DNA from: Liopterus haemorrhoidalis
Lineage: Eukaryota > Arthropoda > Insecta > Coleoptera > Dytiscidae
DNA length: 64,000 nt
Reading direction: 5' to 3'
Assembly: GCA_963971575.1 (NCBI GenBank)
Contig: OZ020617.1
Span: 41,388,606 to 41,452,605 of the forward strand
Under the pieces are notes generated by a model, which was given only the letters and a program-made list of their open reading frames with translations, made no database searches and was not told the origin of the DNA. The position numbers were made by a program, and so were the translations under genes. Below, piece after piece: positions 22,575-34,820 of the stretch; the stretch's first letter is position 1; the number at the start of each line of letters is the position of its first letter.

Positions 22575-22843
22575 GATATGGGGCAAGAGTTCATATACAC
22601 ACCAGTTTTGCTAGTGAAAAATCGGAAATCCCTTCGTAAAATGTTTATTATCTGCTACTGTTTTCCTAATTATTAACTATAATACAGAAAAACTAGCTAA
22701 TTAGGTTAGGTTTAGTTAGTTAAAATCTAGGACAGCAGAATTAGGAAAATTAGGAAAACGACAATAGATAATAAACATTTTATGAAGGGATTTCCGTACT
22801 TTCACTCGCAAAATTGGTGTGTATATGAACTCTTGCATATGCA
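22575..22843. mobile_element. Palindromic MITE, ~270 bp
   Basis: CAAGAGTTCATATACACACC at 22584 pairs with GGTGTGTATATGAACTCTTG at 22816. Arms continue through AAATCCCTTCGTAAAATGTT and its complement for about 100 bp each. The centre holds a GGTTAGGTTTAGTTAG stretch. Confidence 0.85.
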
Positions 22844-24465
22844 GGAACAAGTAAATAATTTCAACCCCCACGAAAAGAATTTTAGAGCATTCAAATTTTT
22901 TTAAAAATAATCGGGGACCATGCTTCATGTAGGAACGCCGATCCTAGTCTCACAGAAAAAATCTGGAGCGGTTAAATCTATAGTTCTTCGCGGCCAATCG
23001 ATGTCACCACTGCTGGATATAAATCGGTCTCGTAACGGTCTTCAAAATTTCGATTGTGACCTGTGTTGTATGTTGTAGCACAATTTCTGCGTTATCTGCA
23101 ACGTCTTCGGAGAAATAAGGCCAAATTATACCTTCTGACCAAACTACACACCACCCTATCACCCTTCGAGTGTGTAATCATCGCTGGTGAATCACTTGTG
23201 GATTTTAGGCGCCCCATTAGCGCCTATTTTGTTTGTGCTGAGGTCGAATTAGGCTTAATCACTTGTTTTCTGAGGGTTACCGTAACCGAAGACGGACTTT
23301 TGTAGTAAATTTTAATAAAAAAAACTCGTTGTTGAATCATAAAACGATCCATAACGAATTTGCCACATCCACACTGCTCGAGTATCAAATTGAAATGATA
23401 TATTTAACTGTCGACAATTTGACTTTGTGAAACTCGCTAATGCACAAAAGGTTATTAAATAAAGAACTGTTGTTTTGTTTCACAGATTTATTTATTTTAC
23501 TGACCATGGTTTCGGCTTGCGCCATTTTCAAAGTAACAATGATGTGTTATGTTATGTGTTATATTAAATTGAAATGACAAAATTAAACCAAATCAAAATG
23601 GTAGACAATATAAGCTATAAAGTTAATTTATGGCCACCTAGTATTAAAGAAAATAGTGTTAATTTCAAGGCAAGATTAAAATTAGTTGTTCTGGTTTTCC
23701 AAATTCTATATTTTTGTTTAATAGTTTAATTACATCTTTGGGCTTCTTTGGATTGTATAAATGTTTTTGTCCATAGTGTTGTTAGTTTTTTTTTTTTTTT
23801 ATATATGTTTCAATACGATTGTTAACATTGTTTCAACACTTACTAACATCTTTACAAAATTTCCAAAAATAGTCATGAAAAGATGTAGCTCCAAATATAG
23901 TTAATGATGCAACATTTAAAAAACAAAACAATTTCTAAAAAGTCTATAATCTTTTCACACTTGGCAATCAGATATTACACAGCCTACTAAGTTGAATAAT
24001 AAATAATAGAATAATAAGAAAAATACTGTTTATGACCCAGTTAAAAAATTATATATCATTATCAAATTATAGTGAGTGTTCAGAAGAAATAAATTGATCA
24101 TAGATTACGTACTGTAAAAATATCTGGTTATTATTTAAGTGATAGTTAAATTGTTTAAACACAGTAAGTGTAGTTATTGTTAAAATAATTGTATAAAAGA
24201 CTGGATCGTTTTACAAAACAAGATTTTAATTTTAATGAAATGCAGGGACGGCTGCTTATTACGGGCCAGGGCTGGATCTTGTATTTTATGATTTCTTTTA
24301 TAACGGAGTCTTGTGTTGCGATATTTCGCTTAACGATGGACCGCATATACAGCGTTGTTTCCATAGCTTTATATTTCGTAGTTTATTTTTTATATAGTAT
24401 TTTTACAGTACCTTTTATATGTTTAGACACATAAATACTTACCACTGTGTTACAATTGGCTACAG

Positions 24466-24648
24466 CAGCGCTTCTTAAACGTTTTTCATTCATGACCTTT
24501 TTTTTATCATCGAGATTATCGTGACCCCGGGTATTTAATATAAATAATATTAACATTAAATTCGTATGTCTGAATTGAATTTTCGCCACCCCAGCATTTC
24601 GCTTTACGAACCCATTTGAGGTAGCGATCCACAGTTAAAGAAACGTTG
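24466..24648. mobile_element. hAT MITE, 183 bp, perfect 8-bp target duplication
   Basis: Left end CAGCGCTTCTTAAACG; right end, inverted, CAACGTTTCTTTAACTG. GGCTACAG flanks both sides (24458-24465 and 24649-24656). Inside, CATGACC and CGTGACCCC blocks are as in other hAT non-autonomous elements. Confidence 0.88.
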
Positions 24649-24919
24649 GGCTACAGTATTCAGTACAGTAATATGCTGTATAGGTTTGTAGCAAAGAAGC
24701 AATTGACTATACAGGCATGACCAAACTACGGTCTTCGGGACAGTCCGACCCATAAGGTCCATTTTTGTGGCCCGTGTAGGCATGTACACTAAATAGCACA
24801 TGTACCGTATAACCTAGATGTGTTGCAGGCTATACCATCTAGGCCAGGGATGACCTATGACACGTGTCAGTAGTGGCACGTGAAAACAAATATATTGGCG
24901 CGTAAATGATTTGAAAGAA

Positions 24920-25247
24920 CTGAGAACGGTCGTGGCTCAGTTAGTTAGTGTGTGGACTACTGAGCGGCGGGCCAGGGTTCATTCCCCGATACCGGAAAAC
25001 ACCTTCCATTTTTCCGACCGTTTCTTCCTCGGAAGGCATCGGGCAACCACCGAGGTAAAAGCCCAAGTATAATTTCCCCAAAATAATTAGTGGTTCGGAT
25101 TCCACGATAATAAATTGTAGGTCCCATACGATTGTGTTATATACAGGCAACACACACAACACAACTGTATGCGGAGAAATAGCCTACGCTCGGAATATGT
25201 GCAGTACGAACTTGTCAGTTCAAGCATGGCACTCTAAGAAGAAGAAA
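24920..25247 (+). mobile_element. tRNA-derived SINE with target-site duplication
   Basis: A pol III promoter is visible: A box TGGCTCAGTTAG (24933-24944) and B box GGTTCATTCC (24976-24985), spaced as in a tRNA. A unique body of about 250 bp follows, ending in an AAGAAGAAGAAAA tail. Imperfect direct repeats flank it, AATGATTTGAAAGAA before and ACGATTTGAAAAAGAA after, as left by LINE-mediated insertion. An opposite-strand frame of about 70 codons across it is not a gene. Confidence 0.8.
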
Positions 25248-25457
25248 ACGATTTGAAAAAGAAATGATTTTTATTGTACTGTATTATAAAGAAGCATATT
25301 GCGGAATATGAGGCGAGTTTAGCAATCGTAATTGCTGAAAATCAACGAGCAACTTTGTGATTATACTCACTCTTGTTAGTTCGCTAAACGAACAGCAAGT
25401 GAAAGACTGCGATATGTAAATCAACATGTACAATGTGTACTAGCATGAAGGTGTCAG

Positions 25458-25715
25458 CAGTGGCGTAACTAGGAAATTTAGTCCCTTAAGCAAAATATGT
25501 CAAAGGGCCCCTCTAAGGGGTAAAAAACAAAGGTACAAAAGAGTAATAACGGTGAAAGGAAGTGTTTAAAAAAAAATCAAGTAAAAACGGGGAGGGGTGC
25601 AAAATTTAAAAACAAAACCTGAGAAACCAAATTCATGCTTCAGTTCTTCTTGAGCACCTATTTCTCTCGGGGCCTTAAACATGTCAATCTTGTTTAATAC
25701 TAGTTACGCCATTTG
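25458..25715. mobile_element. hAT-like element, CAGTGGCGTAACTAG termini
   Basis: CAGTGGCGTAACTAGG at the left and CTAGTTACGCCATTTG at the right are inverted repeats of a common hAT type. The inside has an AAGGGCCCCTCTAAGGGG block. No matching 8-bp flanks were found. Confidence 0.65.
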
Positions 25716-25942
25716 TGGCCTGTAATGGAAAGGTGTGAATTTATGTGATATTTCTTTTTTTCGATCTTATATAATATATGGGAAATTATCTTGGATTATT
25801 TTTTTTTAATTGTTACTTGGAAATTCCTTGAATCTCCTGGAATTTAAAATTGAAAATTTAGTAGACACCTTGGTACAGATAATTGTACGCAGTCCGTCGG
25901 GCAACAGTTTCTGGTATTTGGATTTGTGTATATAGTCTAGTA

Positions 25943-26257
25943 AAGCGTTTCCCAACCTTTTTTCATGGCGGACCGGCAAGCGACCTAGAAAACATTGGCG
26001 GACCGGCAAGTTTAGAAAGTAATGTGTATCGCAAAAGCTTTATATTTTTTTATTGCATTAATTACAAACAACAAAAAAACAACAAATAAAAAATCATATA
26101 TAATTAGTGAAAAAATAAAGAAATTATTACTTAAACAATTAAAAGATTAAGGACCGAGATTTTCATCTCAAAATTAAGTGGGTTATAAATTATTAGGCGT
26201 AGTAAAAAAAATCTCGGGGACCGGTGCCGGTCCATGACCGGCGGTTGGGAAACACTG
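25943..26257. mobile_element. hAT MITE, 315 bp, 8-bp target duplication
   Basis: Left end AAGCGTTTCCCAACC, right end GGTTGGGAAACACTG; flanks GTCTAGTA (25935-25942) and GTCTAGTG (26258-26265). GGCGGACCGGCAAG is repeated near the left end and GACCGGTGCCGGTCC lies near the right. Confidence 0.85.
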
Positions 26258-26904
26258 GTCTAGTGTGGCTCCGTCAATACATGTCCATTCATAATGCTGA
26301 ATTCAGTTTGTTACTAGTTTACACCATATACTATCACAAAAGATTTCTGTTTTTTTTTTTTTTTTAATTCGTTTTTGTGGAACATCTATACGTCCATAAC
26401 ACTTCAATGTGTAAATTACATCATGAATATAGGCGTGTTTATTTTATTGTGTAATAAAAAACGATTACAATTTTTTTTATAATTATGAATCCAAATAAGA
26501 AAACTGGTCTCACCCTTTTGAGTATCCACGAGCCGCCACTGATGAAAGGACATTGTCTTATAAACAGAAGTGGAAAAACCATGTAAATAGAATGACATCT
26601 ATTTAGAATGGGTGTAGTTTTATATCGTATAATTTCATATAACGCCGAGTTGTTACGCTTAGCGTCTGCCTGATACATACACTTGCAGGACAGACGGAAG
26701 GCAGCGGGTTATACCGGAAGTAGTACGTCACACAGCAACGGACACGCTACACAGGTGATATTTATACAAGCACGTTTTACACCAGAGAACATTTACAGTA
26801 TATGTAACTGTTTTTATTACACGTCTAGATTAATTACAATTACACCCGTCTGAAACTATAAAACCTAGCTTCAAATTCTTCTTGATAGGCATTGCCAATG
26901 ACAG

Positions 26905-26990
26905 AATAAACACCAAAATTACAAGTCTTTCAAACAAAACTAACAATCTGAAATAAAATTAATAACAACCTATACCTCAGTTACAACTAA
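26905..26990. repeat. Second copy of the 18435-18530 repeat
   Basis: CTTTCAAACAAAACTAACAA, TCTGAAATAAAATTAATAAC and AACCTATACCTCA in the same order and orientation as the first copy. Confidence 0.6.
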
Positions 26991-27134
26991 TCTTTATAGG
27001 ATAGCTCGTTTCAGTGGCGTATTCACGGGGGGAACCCGGAACTCGTGTCCCGCCCTTAAAGTCCAGTAAAATGAAAATTTAAAAAATATAAAATAATCGT
27101 ACTGCAAATTCACTTATGTACAAGCATAGTCATG

Positions 27135-27600
27135 ATCAGTATTTTATATAAAATGAATATTCCTATGTTCTCTGAAATCCTTATACCGTCACTAAAGTCA
27201 TTAAAAAACTTATACATGTGTCTGTCTATCTCTTCGAGAGAAATTATGGCCAAACGGCTGGATCTAGAATCTAGAGAACTGAAATTTGTCGTACTGTCGG
27301 ATATTTTAAGCTGGCAGGTGGGACACTGTACTGCGCAGATTGTGACAGTATTATGAGTTATAAGTTATGTCAACCGAGTAAATTCGAAAAAAAAAAATTG
27401 ATTGTCCATTTAACGCACAAGTGCTTCCCAATTTGCTCTGAAAAATCATTTTTGTGTGACTGTACAGCACGACTGCTACACGAATACTAACGACGACCTC
27501 TTCTATTTTTTCCGCTACTGCGCAACCGGCCAGCTTTAAATAACCAGCCAGAATACAACTCTTTGATCCGCATGTACGAAAAATACTGATACTGTAGCAG
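27135..27600 (+). repeat. Diverged fragments of the ~1 kb repeat head
   Basis: CCTTATACCGTCACTAAAG, GGCCAAACGGCTGGATCTAG and, farther on, AACTCTTTGATCCGCATGTA recur in the order seen at 37910-38050. GGCTGGCAGGTGGGACAC-like text is shared with 39545-39730. Confidence 0.55.
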
Positions 27601-27650
27601 GGGTGTCAAATTCATTTGGGTCGCGGGCCATTGTTTCATTTACAAAAGCA
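27600..27650. mobile_element. Isolated hAT-like terminus
   Basis: CAGGGGTGTCAAATTCATTT followed by GGGTCGCGGGCCATT is a typical hAT left end. The partner end was not found. Confidence 0.35.
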
Positions 27651-27699
27651 TTTTTCATATGAAAGAAAAGAGGGTAGACCTATGTTCAGTAATGGACAA

Positions 27700-27870
27700 A
27701 TATTTAAGGAGAAAAGAAGAAGACGAAGTAGACGATGTCTCTGAAGCATTTTTTTTTCTGCTCTCCTGACAAATTCCTTTTATAATTTCTCTATACAACA
27801 TTTTGCCAACCACTGATTCGGTATTCTGCTAACATGACCTGTCCATCGTGCTGGCCTTTAGAAATATGAT
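27700..27870 (-). pseudogene. LINE C-terminal scrap
   Basis: The minus-strand frame reads ARWTGHVSRIPNQWLAKC with a stop soon after. It resembles the RW-GHV-R-P-LPK block near the C-terminus of several LINE polymerases. Short and frameshifted, so low confidence. Confidence 0.4.
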
Positions 27871-29110
27871 GTTCTATAGATATACAATTAGATATACGTT
27901 ATACCTTAAATTATAACTAATTCTAAGATTTAAAATGCATTGAACCTACAATAGATAACATTGAAAATCTTGCATTTAAAACCTGTTTTAAATCGCCACT
28001 ATTGTGAGTTATTATTTGATATTTAAAGCTATAACTGTCTCTAAAATTACCCGTACTTAAATATACAATATAAGCCTATTTCTGTTTTGCATAGATTCAT
28101 ACTTTAGATATTAAGATTGAAATGATATTTTATCTTGTACTTGGGAACAAAAAGAGAAACCAAAAGTACTATTTATTCCGTTACTTGGAAAAAATATTAC
28201 ATACATGAACCGTCATCCTAAATTTAAAGACACAGTTTACTTTATAAAAGAAATGAAAAAAGTCACAATAGTACTTAAATTTATTCACAAGAAAAGAATA
28301 CAAAAAACTAAAATTTGAGTTGTTTTATCTGTTATACAAGAAACTGAGTATATCGAACGTTAAGATGGGGGTATTTTAACAGAATAATACATGACCAGTT
28401 CAATAAGAAATAGATTAAAAGGATTAAAAGTAAGATGCAATAGTGTGCAGAAGATTCCGTAACAACTGAAGGTCTACTATATTAGAACAAACTCAAAAAA
28501 ATGTAGAGTGCATTTCTCAGGAGTTGATACCAGGAGCGTTATCGTATATGCACCAAACAATGACGTAAAACCAATTGCAATGTAGTTTGCAGCCGGTTCT
28601 ACGTCCTTTACTTAGCAACCAAGCGACTGCACGAATTCTGGTTTCTGCGCAGGTGATGTACTGGTCTCAACTCCTGAGAAAACCATTCTCAGTGCTTGAG
28701 AATGTCAAACCTATCTGAGGTTATAGTTCCCATAGGTGAATAACCATTTATTTATAAAAAAAGTGACAAATAGGAAGACAAAAAAAAGATCGATCCGAAG
28801 GTTCAGAACTGGAGAGCACTCACAAGAAATGCTTGTAGAAGAGTGTTTGAGAATGATTTTAATTTTCAACTGGGGCTATAGTTCGTAAAAGAGACAAGGA
28901 AAGATACTTGTGAGCAGATTCATCCTTTTACTTTCTAGTTACGAAGAAAGTATTATTAAAAGATTGATGTGCCACACTTTGATCGTGAGAAATCATAATT
29001 ACTTAAGCCTAAAGCATGGCGTGCTTTTGTTCTGTTGAATCCACGCCAACAGTTAACCGTTTGCACTCAGATAAAGACAGATAAAGGTAGACGATAAACC
29101 ATGGGGTTCT

Positions 29111-29425
29111 TTGTGCAGAATTAACTGCAGGGAGGAAACTGTCATCATACGCCTCTTTATAGGCCGCTATTGGTGGACCCATGGACACCTCCTTCAAGGT
29201 GAAGAGCCTCCTATTTGTCAGACATGTAACGCAGATTTGTTTGTGATACATCTTTTAACCCAGTGCGTGCAGTTCGAAGTTGGCAGAAAGAGGTTAAGCT
29301 TATGCTATGATTTATCAGTTAACTATGATCTATCAGTTGCTTTAGGTGATGACAGGCTGATATTCTTCCACAGAGAATCATACCTAGTGTTTCATTCATT
29401 TAATGTGTTTTATTATTTTCTGTGA
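29111..29425 (+). pseudogene. LINE (I/Jockey-like) ORF2 C-terminal relic
   Basis: The frame reads REETVIIRLFIGRYWWTHGH, LLQGEEPPICQTCNADLFVI and HLLTQCVQFEVGRKRL. This is the Cys-X2-Cys...His-X4-Cys end of ORF2 found after the RNase H domain in I-like LINEs (RREE...RLRIGHT..THGHLL). The final LGDDRL...FHRESYLV also fits. No start codon or polymerase domain is adjacent, so it is a 5'-truncated copy. Confidence 0.75.
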
Positions 29426-30309
29426 TATCCGATGATAATTGGCTCCTTTACAGCCCCTTACAATTACCCTGCGTTTATTACATTTTTCGAACATACTTTT
29501 ATCGTATTTATTTGTGTTTGTCCGTGCAAGGTTTCTTTTGCAAAGTATTTGTCGTGGCCGACGACAAGCGGGAATAATAATTGGTTGCTTTAAAACTCCC
29601 GTATTCGAGTAAAAATACGTATAGAAATCTTTATATGCTTAGGGTTGTTTTTATTTATTTTTTATCACAGTTTCTCCTATTACTATCCCACTTTGCTTTC
29701 TCTACTATTCAATTATTCAATCATCTCATTAAAGTACCTGTATAAGGGCTAATAATCAGTTTCTAACAATCTATTCTCACTCTTCTGCCTTCTTTACTTA
29801 AGGTCTATATTAAAGCAATGATATAATCTGATGAAGACAAGTGCTCCTTGCTTGACTGACCAAGTGTGTATGTTTCATTCATAGAAATTCATTATTACAG
29901 TATATCACAGTAAGAGACAATGTTAGGTTAGGTTGCAGACCGTGAAATTTGTGATAAAAAGTAGATTTTTGAACAATAGGGTATTTTAAATTTACGCACG
30001 TGCTTGGTTTATACTATTAAGCTGTTTTAAAACATTTTAAGTGAAGAAGTAATTTGAAAACAGCAACAAATGGTGTTCATTTTAATGTTTGGGCAGTTTA
30101 AAGTACTCCTATGACTAGGAATTTCATGTTAGAGCAGTAGGAGTGACAGTTTTAAACTGTCACAAGAATTTGAGGTTTTTCTTCAACGTTTGAACATGTG
30201 CATTAATCATTATTTTTTAATATTATTAAGTAAATTCCACTTTCATTATCTATGTGTTCCTTAATATATGCCGTATACATTTATTTGCAGTAAAAGCATT
30301 TAAGTTAAA

Positions 30310-30995
30310 AGAACTTTAAAAAATTGTTGTTGATTTGTTTTTTTCTTCTTGGAGTTTTCTCATTATACGTTTGCCGGTCTCAGGTGCTTCCTATCTTCTT
30401 AGTTTTAAGTGTGTTTTTCCGCCACTACTGGTCTTCCTCTTCTCCTCTTTCCTTTTGGATATCATTGAAGAAACTCCTAGAACCACCTTTCTTCTCTGGT
30501 ATAATCGGTCCCAAGTATTCTGTATTCTAATATATGCAGAGCCGCAGTAAGGGAGGTGGGTGGCCCCTAGCGCAATAAGGAAAAGGGCGCTAACGGGCTA
30601 AGGAGCGCCATTGCGAGATGATTTTTTTTTTTTCTTGTCACTTTTTTTTGAGAGGTGAAGACCTTTTTTTTTGCTTATCACTTAAATTTTGAGAGGTAAG
30701 AACCTTGTTTTTATTTACCAAGGGCGCCAAAACAGGGCTCTGCCCCTAGCGCAAGTTTACCTTACTGCGGCTCTGAATATATGTTTTCTATATTAACATT
30801 CTAATACTCTATCGTATAAGTATATTTTGTGCATGCTTTGAATTTGTTTCATTTTCGATATATTTGCTCTTTGATGGCTCTCAAATTAAAACGAATTTCG
30901 TCTTTTTAAAATTAATGTTAAAACCCCAGGTTTCGTACTTCTCTTTCAGTTTCCTAAACATGTATACCATATCGTTTTCTTTTTTTGCATGTATC
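30310..30995 (-). pseudogene. LINE reverse-transcriptase relic, interrupted by a hAT MITE
   Basis: Read on the minus strand from 30995: MFRKLKEKYETWGFNINFKK followed by TKFVLI is the RT block that follows the catalytic site (…L..WGL.IN..KTE). After the MITE at 30537-30775 the same relic resumes with TEYLGPIIPE and SFFNDIQK, matching the next block (…YLGS.I.EDG...). Frameshifts and lost bases make it dead. The order and orientation on both sides of the MITE support one original element. Confidence 0.55.
30537..30775. mobile_element. hAT MITE, 239 bp, perfect 8-bp target duplication
   Basis: CAGAGCCGCAGTAAGG and CCTTACTGCGGCTCTG are perfect 16-bp inverted termini, flanked by AATATATG at 30529-30536 and 30776-30783. 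The inside carries GGGCGCCAA and GGTGAAGACCTTTTTTTT units, as in the elements at 21570 and 32559. Perfect ends and flanks suggest a recent insertion. Confidence 0.93.
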
Positions 30996-32059
30996 ATTTC
31001 GACCAATCTAACGAAGTTTGTCGTAGCTTAGTATTTTAATTTTCTGAATGATGTTACTTAAATACTAGAATATCATGTAATCTTTTCGTGATAAAAAAAT
31101 GTATCTCACAAAACTGTACGTTATGTTACCAACATTATATTTTTGTGAGCTAAGATTGTTTTTATAGAAAGATTACACGATATTTTAATATTCAACTTAC
31201 ATAATTCAAAAAAGGAAAAAAAAATAGTGTCGACAATCTTGGGCTGGTCGATTAGGTCATCAGGAAATAGAGAATGTAAAGTTCCATTTAGTGTTAAACC
31301 AAAGGTTAAAAATTGTAAAACGGTAATTAAGGACGGGACAGAATGGAAAACAATCATTAAAAAGGTTAAAACTGAGAAAAGGTTGTTGAATCAGAATTGA
31401 TAATTTAATTCATTCTAGTTTTTTTTGTTATCGATTCCATCTACCTGGGTATATCGTTTTATGGTTCTTGATATTTGTATTATAGTAGCCTGCAAAATAC
31501 TGCTTGTTTTTTATCCTAGACAATTTTCTTTTACGTATTACAGTTAGTATCGCTATTGTATTATAATATTTTAGCAGTGTTTCGTTTGAATATAAAATGT
31601 AACCACATTTTGTTTGTTTATCGCGGAGACTTCAACGTTGCGTCAAGTGACAAACCCGATATTTTGTAACATTCAATGAATGAAAGTGTACTCTCCGCAA
31701 ATGGTTAAAACTTTCTCTACTACTTAAATGCCATTTAAACTTAGATACTGTATAAATAATTAAACTAGATTACTTTGATATGACCGATAAAATCGATATT
31801 TATGAGAAAGAATCGCAGTACATCTATATTTAACTTTCATAGAAAAAGTATTTTTATTTATAAATCATTTTGTTACAAATAAGGTATTTTCTTTGCTTTT
31901 TAAATAGTTTATGGTAATATGTCGACTGATTATGGTGACTATGGTGAAAAATAACTTAATAAGGAGATACTTTTTCTATAGGTACCTACATAATTTAATT
32001 TTTTTATATATGTTAGATTATTAAGCATGTAATATTTTCATATTTCGCATGCAGTATTC

Positions 32060-32100
32060 TAGAACTGCAGTTCTCAACCGGTGGTTCTCGAAACTCCTAG
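32060..32100. mobile_element. Isolated hAT-like terminus
   Basis: CAGTTCTCAACCGGTGGTTC resembles a hAT left end; no partner end or duplication found. Confidence 0.3.
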
Positions 32101-32558
32101 CTGAACTATAAAAGTATTGCCGAATATTAGTTCAAGATAAAAAGATTTGGGGAAGTAATTCGGAGGCCTATGTTCACCAGTGAACGAATTCGATTAATAG
32201 TACATGATGATGATGATGATATTACTATATATTTATTTTTTTGCAATTGTTTTGGTGCTATTAAGATTTTATTTTAACCTTTGTGACCAACTTTCTCTTA
32301 AGTGCTACAATTTTTGGTTAATTTTACACCAATTTGGGAAACAATGGTGTTTATGCTTTTAAAGTGTTTTGTTGCATTTAATTGACTCAATTTTTGTGTG
32401 AAACAATAGAATATTCGAAGTTTCGTTTAATACAGTGACGTAAGAAACACATACAGCTCTAAATACGACCGCACATTGGCGTACGCTTATAGCTAGCACA
32501 AGATAATTAAATTAAAGTACAATAAAATGGTCGTATATTGGTGTACGCAAGGGCTAGC

Positions 32559-32782
32559 AGTGGTTTCCAAACTTTTTTGGTTCCGGGCGCTCTTCCGGGC
32601 CCGAAGTTAATACATAAAAAAAGGTCTTCACTTCTAAACTACAAAGTGATGACAAAAAAAGGTCCTCACTTCTAAACTACAAAGTGATGACCCAAAAAAA
32701 GGTCTGCTCACTTCTAAACTACAAAGTGATCACACAAAAAAAGGTCCTGGATCTTCGCGGCGCCCCTGTAGCCTGAAACGCT
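32559..32782. mobile_element. hAT-like MITE, 224 bp, with three internal tandem units
   Basis: AGTGGTTTCCAAAC at the left and CCTGAAACGCT at the right are flanked by a perfect 8-bp GGGCTAGC (32551-32558 and 32783-32790). From about 32625 to 32745 there are three units of 38-42 bp, each TCACTTCTAAACTACAAAGT followed by GATGAC, A7 and GGTC. Confidence 0.85.
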
Positions 32783-33929
32783 GGGCTAGCACAAGAAACT
32801 GACATTATACATTCATCGAAATGGTCTAGGAATATTTGATGCGGTTGGAAAAGAAATGTGCGTTTTTTATTTTATAAAGATTTTGTTAATGTGTAGGCAG
32901 GGCCGCCACGTGTTTGCGGTTTCACGTGTGCGTACATTCGTGTGACTGCCCTTTGCTAGAGTCGAGCTCAAATGCCGCAAGTGTAGATGAAAGTTAGCAC
33001 ACTTGCGCAGCTTGGTTGCAATTCTAGTAACGGTCGGTCTTGTGAATGCTTGCACACGGCGGATAAGCGCACGCGCAGCCCTATTTACATGCTTTTGTTG
33101 GGGTTTTTGGGTAACAAACGAACATTCGTTTCTTATTTTCATTGGCTATGTCATTGCATATCCTTGGACCATTATGATGAGTGTATATAGTACAATAAAA
33201 TAACAAATGCCGATAATTTTAAATTGGACCGCATATTGACATAGTCCAGGCCTAAAAAAGCGATTGTAAATATGTTTACCTACAGATAAACAGGTTGCAT
33301 ATCAATCATTGCCAAATATAGCCAATCGTGTTTACCTATTATAGAATTTTGCACTAAGATATGTGGGTACATTATACTTAAGAAATCAGGAAATTGCGTG
33401 TCTATAATTTACTTTGGTACAAGTCTACAACCATTCAGCCAGCGCATAACATTGAAGACAACTTTGTGCTGGATTGATTGGTAATACTATTTGCTTAATA
33501 AAAATTGTTAATTCTCTGTGAAAGCTTGCATTGTGTTGACAAGATGATGTTGAATAATATTTACTAATTATATATATGGCCGGGGTTTGAATCCTAGATA
33601 TTTAAGTTGGAACGCTACCACAACGCTGGGTAGTTTGTTTGTTTTGAGTACATTACTGACATTTCTTTATTCTTACGGCTTCTTCATTAATCTAAATTGG
33701 ACCTTTGGCGTGGTACTTTGATTTCAAAATAGTGAGGTGCATTTAGTTTTTTCGTCTTCGTACTTCACTTCTACACGTTTCAAGTGATTGTATGACGATA
33801 GCAAAAAAAAAAATAATAATAATCAATTTCTGTCGGTCAGCAACTGTTTGAGAGAAAAACGGCTCGAGGTATTTTCACGTAATTTCGTATGATTTGAGAG
33901 CAAAATTAAAAATCGAACATAGGCTACAT

Positions 33930-34585
33930 GTAGGCTTACCATACGTCCCGGTTTGAGCGGAATTGTCCCGGTATGAAGGTATGGTCCCGGCGTCCCGGCC
34001 AATTTGTCATTTTGTCCCGGATATTCCGTAGAAATTAAAAAGTAAAAACAGGCAGTACAAAAAGTGCAGCCTCGGAAAATGGCGATTAGACAACTAAAGG
34101 CTATTCTAAACGTTTAAGCGGAACTAGATAATGAAATCTAGTAATTTTTATCTATTAATTCGAACTTTTATTTAAGCTTTATAAATCATACTGACATTGC
34201 AAATCCAGCTTAAATTGATTGTCATTTTAAAATGTCCTTTTCACTGCATTTGAAATTTTTGTCATTCTTAATAAAAATTTCCCATTTATTTATTTTTTTG
34301 TCTTCAAAATATGGAAAAATGTATTAAAATTTTTGACATAAGTCATTCGTTTCCATGGTTTTACTGTTGGAATTTTAAATTTTCATATACCAAACGTGAA
34401 ACATGAAATAACCCAAGAGTAATTAAAAATTATTACTTCGTAAATTTTGATTTTTGTTAACCACTTCGTTATTTATCCTTTTTAATCACAAGTACTAGCG
34501 TAGAAGGCGTTATTTACTGGTTTTAGCAAAATCTCAAAATTGTCCCGATTTGAGAAAAAAATATTATGGTAAATCTACCTATATG
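33930..34585. mobile_element. hAT-like element with TACCATACGTCCCGG terminus
   Basis: The left end GCTTACCATACGTCCCGGTT with several CCCGG repeats is matched at the right, inverted, by GATTTACCATAATA and CAAATCGGGACAAT. The body is AT-rich and noncoding. The target duplication is unclear. Confidence 0.6.
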
Positions 34586-34820
34586 GCATCTCAAAATTCG
34601 CATTCAAGGAAGGACAACTAAAAACTTACAGTAATAACTAACTTATAATTGACAATAATAAAAACTTGTATAACAAAAATTGTTTAAAATAAGAAAATAA
34701 ATATTTCGTATTTTATGAATTTTTTCAGTAGGAGGGTTTATGGGCACGACAAAAAACGATATATTGAAATACCTGATTTATTAAATAAGTAAATAAAAAA
34801 AAAAAAACAATGCCCACGAT

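Noticed and set aside
23490..23560. Penelope-like element end (CCATGGTTTCGGCTTG, CCATTTTCAAAG)
   Set aside because: The text resembles repeats of that kind, but there is no coding remnant or second copy to support it.
32559..32782. CRISPR-like array
   Set aside because: Three tandem units with A-rich joins inside a hAT MITE with target duplications; eukaryotic context.
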